Origin: Bacteroidota bacterium
GTDB taxonomy: Bacteria; Bacteroidota; Ignavibacteria; UBA10030; UBA8401
DNA length: 18,980 bases
Assembly: GCA_003456055.1 (NCBI GenBank)
Contig: DMPG01000065.1
Location: 13,536 to 32,515 of the forward strand
Direction of reading: 5' to 3'
Positions 1-6,633 of this stretch are shown piece by piece. Under the pieces are notes generated by a model, which had not been told where the DNA came from, ran no database searches, and saw only the letters and a list, made by a program, of their open reading frames with translations. The translations under genes were made by a program, and so were the position numbers. The stretch's first letter is position 1. The number at the start of each line of letters is the position of its first letter.

Positions 1-1460
1 TGCAAATTGTTACTCGGTCTCATTGGGACACACACCCCATTCGCTTATCATTCTACACACAAGACAAGTTTGAATATGAGGGGATGATTGCTAATCTCGG
101 TTTACGTTTAGATTATTCAAATCCGGGTGGTGAGTGGTATATAATAACACCATTTGATAAAGACTTAAGTTTGGAACAGTCAGGAAATACAAGTATTGAT
201 AATACGCTTGAAAAAGAACCAGTAAAAAAGATGTTGAATCTAAGTCCTCGAGTAGGCATAGCTTTTCCGGTGACCGAGTATTCAAAACTCTTCTTTAATT
301 ACGGTCATTTTCGATCAATGCCCACTCCTGAAAATCTATTTCTTGTGCGAATTGACCCTCGATACAACACTGTTACTCGATTCGCAAATCCAAATAATCC
401 GCTTCCTAAAACAGTTGCATATGAATTGGGGTACGAACACAGTTTGTTTGAAGAATATTTAATCCGAGTTGCCGGATATTACAAGAATATTTCAGATCAA
501 AGCAACTTAATTACATATATCGACAGCAAAGGAACTGAATACAGTATTTCAGCAGCAAATTCGTACGAAGATATTCGCGGGTTTGAAGCAACTTTTTTAA
601 GAAATCGCGGAGATTGGGTAACAGGTTTTTTGAATTATACGTATATGGTCAGTTCATCCGGAAGATTTGGATTTGCAGAAGAGAATGCTGACCAAACACG
701 TCAAAGAAATTATGAGCAAGACAATCGAACAAATGATCTTTATCAAACAAAACCTGTTGCCCAGCCATATGCCCGCGCAAGTATTGATTTCTTTACCCCC
801 ATTGATTACGGTCCTATGTTTGGCTCTATAGGTCTTTTAAATGATTGGCGCTTGAACATAACTGCAAGCTGGCAAGCGGGACGGCATTTTACATGGTTTG
901 GTGGCAGCACTCCTCCTGCCGATGTTGGAGTTCAATATAACGCACAATATCGGGATTTTTACAATGTGGATATGCGATTAAATAAGAACTTTAAATTTGG
1001 AATGACCACGATTCAACTTTTTGTAGACATGAGTAATATGTTTAACATAAAGAACTTTTCAGGATATGGTTTTTTTGATGCGAACGATTTCAATTACTAC
1101 ATGAAATCATTACATCTTAAATCAGAAATGTACGACAGTCGTTCGGGGTACATTAATATTTCCGGAGATGATCAGCCAGGTGATGTACGAAAAGAAGGAG
1201 TTTCATATACTCCCATTGAAGCCGTTGGAAGTATTTCGGGAGTGCCTGCAGGTCAGATTGAAAAGAGTGCGATTTATTGGGAGAAAACTACGGGAAAATA
1301 TATGAAATACAACGGGACATCATGGAACGAAGTTGAAGCTAGCCAAATATCGAAAATCCTTGATGATAAATCGTACATTGATATGCCTAATATGGACTAT
1401 TTTGTATTTTTGAATCCCCGCGATATTTTCTGGGGATTAAAGATTAGTGTAGATTTCTAA
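1..1460 (+). CDS. TonB-dependent receptor, C-terminal part (5' end outside window)
   Basis: The reading frame is open from base 3, with no stop before base 1458, so this is the last ~485 residues of a longer protein and the internal ATG at 84 is not the start. The fragment has alternating aromatic/polar strands typical of an outer-membrane barrel: PIRLSFYTQDKFEYEG, then SPRVGIAFPV, LFFNYGHFRSMPTPENLF, YELGYEHSLFEEYLIRVAGYYK, and a terminal strand ending ISVDF with the C-terminal Phe usual for BAM substrates. These blocks match the barrel of TonB-dependent receptors, which import bulky ligands across the outer membrane using TonB/ExbBD energy. The plug and any carboxypeptidase-like N-terminal domain lie upstream and cannot be seen. 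A roughly 80-residue polar insert (about bases 1160-1400) precedes the last strand. No SusD partner follows; a secreted protein starts 22 bases downstream. Substrate unknown. Confidence 0.85.
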   Translation, partial: QIVTRSHWDTHPIRLSFYTQDKFEYEGMIANLGLRLDYSNPGGEWYIITPFDKDLSLEQSGNTSIDNTLEKEPVKKMLNLSPRVGIAFPVTEYSKLFFNYGHFRSMPTPENLFLVRIDPRYNTVTRFANPNNPLPKTVAYELGYEHSLFEEYLIRVAGYYKNISDQSNLITYIDSKGTEYSISAANSYEDIRGFEATFLRNRGDWVTGFLNYTYMVSSSGRFGFAEENADQTRQRNYEQDNRTNDLYQTKPVAQPYARASIDFFTPIDYGPMFGSIGLLNDWRLNITASWQAGRHFTWFGGSTPPADVGVQYNAQYRDFYNVDMRLNKNFKFGMTTIQLFVDMSNMFNIKNFSGYGFFDANDFNYYMKSLHLKSEMYDSRSGYINISGDDQPGDVRKEGVSYTPIEAVGSISGVPAGQIEKSAIYWEKTTGKYMKYNGTSWNEVEASQISKILDDKSYIDMPNMDYFVFLNPRDIFWGLKISVDF

Positions 1461-1482
1461 ATTTAATCATTGAGAGGAAACA

Positions 1483-3546
1483 ATGAAGTTTCTTTTGAAA
1501 CAAAGTTGCCTAGTACTGTTCATTATAACAAGCATCACTGCACAAACACAAATAGCAGGAAAAAGAGCATGGATGAGTGTTGGCTCTATTCACAATTGGT
1601 ATTTTAATTACGGCAGCGAATACGAAGAGGGATGGATAGCAGAACAACAATACGGACTTCAATGGCCAGCATTATATCAACACCAGGATATGCAGGCAGC
1701 AAAGGGACTCTGGATTGCGGCTTCAAACTATTCAGATTCCAAAGGATCTTTCCCTGTTAAAGTAGTTCATGTAGGACCGCGTGTAACGGGTTCGGGAGAA
1801 TTCTTCCCGGTAAAATTTTCAATGACTAGCAAATATGAACCACCGGTAATTACCGTTGATGGTGTTGCAACATACAGCAAGTTGATCGAAAATGATGCGG
1901 TTGATAAAACAATGAAGTGGGATCGGATCATAGACAATGTTACCCACACCGTGATCGGTCTGACAATGAATAGAAAAATTATCGGATTCAGTCAGCAGTT
2001 TCATGATAATTATATTGTGTATGATTATACATTTACTAATACCGGAATTGTTGATGGAAATGGTACAACTCGAGATCCAATGACGTTGAATGGTGTGTAT
2101 TTCTATTTTCAAAACCGTTATTCAATTTGTGCTGATACACGGTACGTTTTTGGCAATGCGACCGGCTGGGGGATTAACACTTTAAATGACGTTCGCGGTG
2201 ATACAATTGTAGCGTCAACATTTTTCCCTGGAAACAAAGACAATGACATTCGTGCAAATTATTCCTGGCATGGGAAATACCCTTCATTTACCGCATACGA
2301 TAATATCGGTGGATCAATATGGACTCCATATTATGATAAAACGGATACTTCTGGCAGATTAGGATCGGCACAATTTGTCGGTTTAGCTACTCTGCATGCA
2401 GATACATCACCAATAGATTCTACTGATAATAAATCTCAACCTTCAACAACTTCCTTTGAGGGATCGGATGAGCCTAATACTCGCGGCAACAATCACCTTA
2501 ATGTCTCTGGAATGCTTTCAGAATATGAATGGATTAGAAGAGGACACACACTTCCGCGCCATGTAGATAAAACTAATCCTAATGGAATGAGTGGAGCGCA
2601 AGGAGATCCTGCATTAGGGTCGCCGGGAGGATGGTCGATAGCAAATGGTTATGGACCGTATACATTAGCTCCAAGCGAGAGTATTCATATAGTAATGGTA
2701 GAAGGTGCTGCCGGTTTAAGTCGAGAAGCTGCTATTTCTGTAGGAAGAAAGTTTAAATCGGGTTTAATTTCAGTAGCAGCAAAAAATGATTCGGTGTATA
2801 CAGGACGTGATTCATTATTTAAAACATTTCGTAGGGCGTTGGCCAATTACAGCACAAATTGGAATATACCACAACCACCACCTCCGCCAAAGAAATTTAC
2901 TGTATCCTCAGGATCAGGAAAAATTATTTTATCATGGGATCCCAATACAGACAACCCATCAGATCCTGCCGTTGTGAAATGGGAATTGTGGAGAGCAGTC
3001 GGCAGGTATGACAGTACATATTATAAAATATGGGAAGGTACGGGAACGAATTACAACGATACTACAGCATCACAGAATACCGCTCATTATTATTATTTGT
3101 CGGCAGTTGGTGATCCTTCTGTGAACAATGGCGCAGGTATGACTCTTTCCGGCGGACTTTCCAGCAGCCGGTACTATACTCAAACATATGTACCTGCATA
3201 TCGAAGGACTCCGCCGGCAAAAAATTTATCAGAAGTGAAAGGGAAAATTAGAATTGTTCCCAATCCATATAACATAGCAGCAAAAGGCGGATTGCTTTTT
3301 CCGAGTGAACCTGATAAACTGTCATTTGTGAATATTCCCGGTGAATGCACGATCCGCATTTATTCGGAATTAGGTGAGCTTATTAAAACAATAGATCATG
3401 GATCTACCCCGGCAACGCAAACTGGCTCCGAAGATTATGATTGTACTACTTCATCTGGACAAATTATTGTAAGCGGAGTTTACATTGCTGTATTCACGAC
3501 GCCCGCTGGAGAAAAGGAAATTTTAAAATTCGTTATTATTCGATAA
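1483..3546 (+). CDS. Secreted protein with FN3-like domain and VPNPYN-type C-terminal (T9SS-like) domain
   Basis: 687 residues. The start is supported by a purine-rich AGAGGA at 1473-1478, 4 bases upstream, and by a signal peptide (KFLLK, hydrophobic LVLFIITSI, likely cleavage after A20). Residues ~25-460 form a large module rich in Trp, Tyr and Gly that I do not recognise as an enzyme. Residues ~464-560 follow a proline-rich linker and look like a fibronectin type III domain (KIILSWDP ... ELWRA ... YYYLSAVGD). Residues ~590-687 are a C-terminal beta domain starting RIVPNPYN, containing CTIRIYSELGELIKTI and SGVYIAVF, and ending FVIIR. This resembles the T9SS-type sorting/anchoring domains of Ignavibacteria, though it differs from the classical NYPNPFNP form. 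It is therefore probably secreted and surface-attached. It lies in a tight run between the TonB receptor and a lipoprotein, which suggests it works with the receptor; the function itself is unknown. Confidence 0.8.
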   Translation: MKFLLKQSCLVLFIITSITAQTQIAGKRAWMSVGSIHNWYFNYGSEYEEGWIAEQQYGLQWPALYQHQDMQAAKGLWIAASNYSDSKGSFPVKVVHVGPRVTGSGEFFPVKFSMTSKYEPPVITVDGVATYSKLIENDAVDKTMKWDRIIDNVTHTVIGLTMNRKIIGFSQQFHDNYIVYDYTFTNTGIVDGNGTTRDPMTLNGVYFYFQNRYSICADTRYVFGNATGWGINTLNDVRGDTIVASTFFPGNKDNDIRANYSWHGKYPSFTAYDNIGGSIWTPYYDKTDTSGRLGSAQFVGLATLHADTSPIDSTDNKSQPSTTSFEGSDEPNTRGNNHLNVSGMLSEYEWIRRGHTLPRHVDKTNPNGMSGAQGDPALGSPGGWSIANGYGPYTLAPSESIHIVMVEGAAGLSREAAISVGRKFKSGLISVAAKNDSVYTGRDSLFKTFRRALANYSTNWNIPQPPPPPKKFTVSSGSGKIILSWDPNTDNPSDPAVVKWELWRAVGRYDSTYYKIWEGTGTNYNDTTASQNTAHYYYLSAVGDPSVNNGAGMTLSGGLSSSRYYTQTYVPAYRRTPPAKNLSEVKGKIRIVPNPYNIAAKGGLLFPSEPDKLSFVNIPGECTIRIYSELGELIKTIDHGSTPATQTGSEDYDCTTSSGQIIVSGVYIAVFTTPAGEKEILKFVIIR

Positions 3547-3563
3547 CTGGCAGGATAAAGAAT

Positions 3564-4190
3564 ATGAGAAACTATCTTTTTTTTAGTTGGATAATAATAT
3601 TGACAATATTCATTATGTCTTGTAACCCGACGACGGGTTCCGATACGTATAATTCTACATGGTCGCCTTCGGGAGATTCAAAAAATACACCATGGAAGTT
3701 TCCATCCAATGTTGAATTTGTTCAGGTTGATAAGGGGTTTCAATTTTCTGCTACGATAAATGATTCGCTTGTTAATGATTCATTACTGAGTTATACATTT
3801 ACCCCGCAAATTTATCAAGTCTCGAATATCACCTCTGCAAAAAGTGCTACGGTAAGTTTCAAAGCGCGAATATCTTCTGCTCCTGACTCCGTTAGTATAC
3901 TTCCGTCTGGTAAAATCTCTCATCAGTTCGGACGAGTAGCCGGAACGATTGCCAGCAGCGGAGACTCAGTTCATTTTAGTGTGAAACCATTTACCGGTGA
4001 TGTTGTTAGTATCGTCTCTCTTAGTGTGAACCCCGATTCATGCAGTTTAATGTTAAGGTTTAATGTTGCACTGCAATGGAATTCGTTTACCGCAGGAACA
4101 CCGGCAAACCCGCTTCCCAAAACAAAAAAAGTAATTGTTGATGTAAGCAATATTGAAATGAAGGTTAATGGTATCTCAGTGTTGAAATAA
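3564..4190 (+). CDS. Small orphan lipoprotein
   Basis: 208 residues from ATG 3564. The frame is open further upstream to 3441, but that extension lies inside the preceding gene and lacks a signal sequence. From 3564 the protein begins with a lipoprotein signal: MRNY, hydrophobic LFFSWIIILTIFI, then lipobox IMSC with the acylated Cys at residue 20. AGGATAAAG just upstream can act as ribosome binding site. The mature part starts with a Ser/Thr/Asn-rich linker and continues as a beta-rich domain with repeated Ser/Val strands (SATVSFKARI, SVHFSVKPF, SLMLRFNVALQW, KKVIVDVSNIEMKVNG). I do not recognise a family. The gene starts 17 bases after the secreted protein and ends 20 bases before the PorV-like gene, so it is likely part of the same operon and outer-membrane anchored. 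A role as an accessory to the receptor or secreted protein is inference. Confidence 0.75.
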   Translation: MRNYLFFSWIIILTIFIMSCNPTTGSDTYNSTWSPSGDSKNTPWKFPSNVEFVQVDKGFQFSATINDSLVNDSLLSYTFTPQIYQVSNITSAKSATVSFKARISSAPDSVSILPSGKISHQFGRVAGTIASSGDSVHFSVKPFTGDVVSIVSLSVNPDSCSLMLRFNVALQWNSFTAGTPANPLPKTKKVIVDVSNIEMKVNGISVLK

Positions 4191-4201
4191 AACATCTCCA
4201 T

Positions 4202-4205
4202 AGGA
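4202..4205 (+). promoter_or_regulatory. Ribosome binding site for the PorV-like gene
   Basis: AGGA lies five bases before ATG 4211. It supports that start, which also gives a complete signal peptide. Confidence 0.6.
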
Positions 4206-4210
4206 ATTGT

Positions 4211-5212
4211 ATGAAAAAAATATCGTTTCTGATTTTTCTTTTTTTGCTGGTTACCGTTGTATCGGCACAAAATAAAAAGCTTGCTCAAACAGGGATGAAA
4301 TTTCTCAATGTAGCAACTGATCCCCGCGCTGTTGCGATGGGTGAAGCGTTCACATCTGTAGAAGGATCATCAACGGCTCTCTTTTTTAACCCGGCAGGCT
4401 TGGCACGAATGCAATCTTCCTTTGAAGGGACTGTTGGCAGTACTCAGTGGATTGCTGATATAAATCATGTTTTTGCCAGCGCAGCGATCGCAACTCCTGG
4501 AAATGAGTATGGCGTTTTTGGTTTTACACTGCAATCAGTTGATTATGGTGAAATTACGCGAACAATTCGTGTTACAAACAGTGCTGAACAATATATGGAT
4601 GTTGGGACATTTTCTCCGGTTGCACTCTCTCTTGGCATAGGGTACGCCCGGTCATTAAGTGATAGGTTCTCTGTTGGCGGCAGGGTTGCATTCAATATGC
4701 AGGATCTTGGCGATGGCATTAGTAGTGTCGACGGATTTAATAATCCTCTTGCTGACAATAACAGGGCGGAAGTATTATCATTTGATTTTGGAATGTATTA
4801 TAAGACAGGATTGAAGAGTTTAAATTTTGCAATGAGTGTTAGAAATTTCTCGAAGGAGATAAAATTCCAACGTGAAGGATTTCAATTACCGCTGACGTTC
4901 CGGATCGGTGTTTCAGCGAATGTTGCTGATTTTATTTTCGATGAACAAGATGCTAATCAGATCCTGTTAACAGTTGATGCTGTTAACTCGCGTGATTATC
5001 CTGAAACGATCAATATGGGGGGGGAGTATGTATTTATGAAAATTCTTGCCATCCGCGCCGGCTATATGTTCGGATATGATGAAAAGGGATTCTCAGCGGG
5101 TATCGGTGTACATCAAGCAATTGAAGGAATTGATTTAGGTGTTGATTATGCATATTCGCCATTCGGTATATTTGGTACGGTAAATCGTTTTGCGATACAA
5201 TTTTACTTCTAA
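4211..5212 (+). CDS. PorV/PorQ family outer-membrane beta-barrel protein
   Basis: 333 residues. A signal peptide is evident (MKKISF, hydrophobic FLLVTVV, SA|Q cleavage after A19). The mature N-terminus carries the hallmarks of the PorV/PorQ (UPF0164, FadL-like) family: KFLNVATDPRAVAMGEAFT followed by STALFFNPAGLA. Barrel strands follow, for example VALSLGIGYARSLSDRFSVG, NMGGEYVFMKILAIRAGY and VDYAYSPFG, and the protein ends in FAIQFYF with a C-terminal aromatic. In characterised Bacteroidota, PorV carries T9SS cargo from the translocon to the attachment complex and PorQ also belongs to that machinery; a FadL-like channel role is the alternative. Its position among genes for proteins with C-terminal sorting domains fits a dedicated cargo-handling paralogue, but this is inference. 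A G8 homopolymer at 5017-5024 lies inside the gene; the frame across it is intact. Confidence 0.85.
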   Translation: MKKISFLIFLFLLVTVVSAQNKKLAQTGMKFLNVATDPRAVAMGEAFTSVEGSSTALFFNPAGLARMQSSFEGTVGSTQWIADINHVFASAAIATPGNEYGVFGFTLQSVDYGEITRTIRVTNSAEQYMDVGTFSPVALSLGIGYARSLSDRFSVGGRVAFNMQDLGDGISSVDGFNNPLADNNRAEVLSFDFGMYYKTGLKSLNFAMSVRNFSKEIKFQREGFQLPLTFRIGVSANVADFIFDEQDANQILLTVDAVNSRDYPETINMGGEYVFMKILAIRAGYMFGYDEKGFSAGIGVHQAIEGIDLGVDYAYSPFGIFGTVNRFAIQFYF

Positions 5213-5229
5213 AAAAAATTGAGATGATT

Positions 5230-6474
5230 ATGAAACATCATACACGATTATTGTTCTTAACGGCTATAGTATTTTCTCTCGGTCTGATAGGATGCAAAGA
5301 TGATCCTGCACCAAGTATTTATAATTCGTCTGTAGGCAACGGATCAACACCGGTTATTAATAGTATCAATCCGACTGATAGCGCGCAAGGCGGGGTTGAC
5401 ACACTCATAATTACCGGTTCAAATTTTTCTACGGTTACAGCGGAAAATCTTGTCTATGTAAATACCACAAATGCAACAATATATCAAAGCAGTGGAACAC
5501 AACTTTCGGTAAAAGTTCCGCGCGCAGAAGTTGGAGATAGCGCGCTTATTCGTATTGCTGTTCAAGGTGCGCAAAAATTTAGTAATGGGATTTACTACAA
5601 AATTCTACCGGCAATAGTTGATTATGGAGAAGAAACAACTCCGAAGTTGTTGGGTGCTATTGAATTTGCAAAAGCCGTTACAACAGATATTTTGGGCAAT
5701 GTTTATGTAAGCATTACTCTCACTACGACTACCGGAAGTACCGATTTGGGAGTTAAAAAAATTACTCCTGATGGAGTAGTTACTACTTTTGCTCCAAAAG
5801 CTACTGGCGTGTCGGAAGTGTTACCATTAAAGATGGGACCAAATGGTTCCCTCTACACGGTCCGAAGTTCTCGTCGCATTTTCCGCTATAACTCAGCGGG
5901 ATCTGATGCCGGCACCGCATGGATTACATTGACTCCTGCTAGTGTTTCCATTGCGGATATGGATTTTTCAGAAAATAAAACTTTATGGGCGGCCGGAAGC
6001 AACACCACCATTGCTAATGCTACTGTTTATGCTATTTTACCAACAGCAACAGTAAAGACTTTTCCCTTTCCTGCGCGGGTAAATTCAGTAAGAGTGTACA
6101 ACAATTATTTGTATATGTCTGCACAAAAAGACAGTGCTTGGGGAATTTGGCGTGCACCTTTATTGCCGAACGATAGCCTGGGAACACCGGAACTCTACTT
6201 TGATTTTACAGTATATGGTTCTGCTATTCCCCAGGGCATTACATTTAGTTCTACAGGAGATTTGTACGTCGCAACTGATGCTCCGCAAGGTATTATAGTC
6301 ATTTTTCCTTCAAAAAATTCCATTGCTCGTTATGTTGACTATTCAAGTCTATTTGGTACAACGGTTAAATACTTTGCTTGGGGAAATGGAACAGAATTAT
6401 ATGCAGTAACAAGTGCGGGAAAACTTTTAAAGATTTATGTGCGTGCACATAGTGCGCCATATTATGGGCAATAA
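5230..6474 (+). CDS. Lipoprotein with IPT/TIG domain and beta-propeller
   Basis: 414 residues from ATG 5230. An in-frame ATG at 5224 would add two residues; I prefer 5230 because GAG at 5221-5223 is then correctly spaced. The N-terminus is a lipoprotein signal (KHHTRLLFLTAIVFSLGLIGC) with lipobox LIGC and the acylated Cys at residue 22. Residues ~41-125 form an IPT/TIG immunoglobulin-like domain (PVINSINPTDSAQGG, LIITGSNF, LSVKVPRAEVGDSALIRIAV). Residues ~135-410 look like a six-bladed NHL/SMP-30-type propeller with repeats such as ILGNVYVSI, GPNGSLYTVRSS, NKTLWAAGSN, NNYLYMSAQ, ITFSSTGDLYVATD and GTELYAVTSAGKLLKI. TIG-plus-propeller lipoproteins of this kind commonly accompany surface glycan or protein uptake genes. 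The mature start, Cys-Lys-Asp-Asp, resembles the Lys-acidic surface-export signal of Bacteroidota lipoproteins. It starts 11-17 bases after the PorV-like gene, so it is co-transcribed. No catalytic site was seen; binding or scaffolding is the likely role. Confidence 0.82.
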   Translation: MKHHTRLLFLTAIVFSLGLIGCKDDPAPSIYNSSVGNGSTPVINSINPTDSAQGGVDTLIITGSNFSTVTAENLVYVNTTNATIYQSSGTQLSVKVPRAEVGDSALIRIAVQGAQKFSNGIYYKILPAIVDYGEETTPKLLGAIEFAKAVTTDILGNVYVSITLTTTTGSTDLGVKKITPDGVVTTFAPKATGVSEVLPLKMGPNGSLYTVRSSRRIFRYNSAGSDAGTAWITLTPASVSIADMDFSENKTLWAAGSNTTIANATVYAILPTATVKTFPFPARVNSVRVYNNYLYMSAQKDSAWGIWRAPLLPNDSLGTPELYFDFTVYGSAIPQGITFSSTGDLYVATDAPQGIIVIFPSKNSIARYVDYSSLFGTTVKYFAWGNGTELYAVTSAGKLLKIYVRAHSAPYYGQ

Positions 6475-6524
6475 CTTATAGTGGCATAAGAATTTACAAT
6501 TGATCATAACCATTTATTAATTAC

Positions 6525-6535
6525 ATAGAAAGGAG
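6525..6535 (+). repeat. First copy of an 11-base Shine-Dalgarno-like box
   Basis: ATAGAAAGGAG occurs here and again, identically, at 6617-6627, where it serves as ribosome binding site for the 6634 gene. Here no ATG or GTG follows at usable distance; a TTG at 6538 opens a 10-codon frame but sits too close to the box. Confidence 0.5.
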
Positions 6536-6585
6536 TTTTGAGAAAGGTTGTATTATACAGCGTTTTGTAGCAGAAGTTTTTCAGC

Positions 6586-6612
6586 ATTCGCAATTCACAA
6601 TTAACATTCACA
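6586..6612. repeat. Degenerate ATTCRCA heptamer repeat
   Basis: Read in order the units are ATTCGCA, ATTCACA, ATTAAC and ATTCACA, i.e. three heptamers plus one unit shortened by a base. They lie in the intergenic leader just upstream of the ribosome binding site at 6621-6627. They could be a remnant of a short intergenic tandem repeat or regulator half-sites. Confidence 0.5.
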
Positions 6613-6620
6613 ATATATAG

Positions 6621-6627
6621 AAAGGAG
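6621..6627 (+). promoter_or_regulatory. Strong ribosome binding site
   Basis: AAAGGAG ends six bases before ATG 6634. It is one of the two best Shine-Dalgarno matches in the window and fixes the start of the T9SS-sorted propeller protein. Confidence 0.75.
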
Positions 6628-6633
6628 AACAAG

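Larger units (their letters stand above)
6475..6633 (+). promoter_or_regulatory. 159-base leader of the T9SS-sorted propeller gene
   Basis: This is the only long gap within region 1. It holds a weak possible promoter (TTTACA at 6493-6498, 16 bases, TATTAA at 6515-6520), the duplicated SD-like box, and a degenerate heptamer repeat at 6586-6612. A short CTTAT/ATAAG inverted repeat just after the upstream stop is too weak to call a terminator. The layout suggests that the downstream gene can be transcribed or translated at a different level from the upstream operon. Confidence 0.35.

Noticed and set aside
3441..3563. Upstream extension of the small lipoprotein
   Set aside because: It overlaps the preceding gene's C-terminal domain and would bury the lipoprotein signal peptide.
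6475..6490. CTTAT/ATAAG inverted repeat after the TIG-propeller gene
   Set aside because: Only five A/T-rich base pairs and no T-run; too weak for a terminator.
6538..6570. Ten-codon TTG frame as a leader peptide gene
   Set aside because: The SD-like box is only two bases from the TTG and nothing indicates conservation; kept as a speculative point only.
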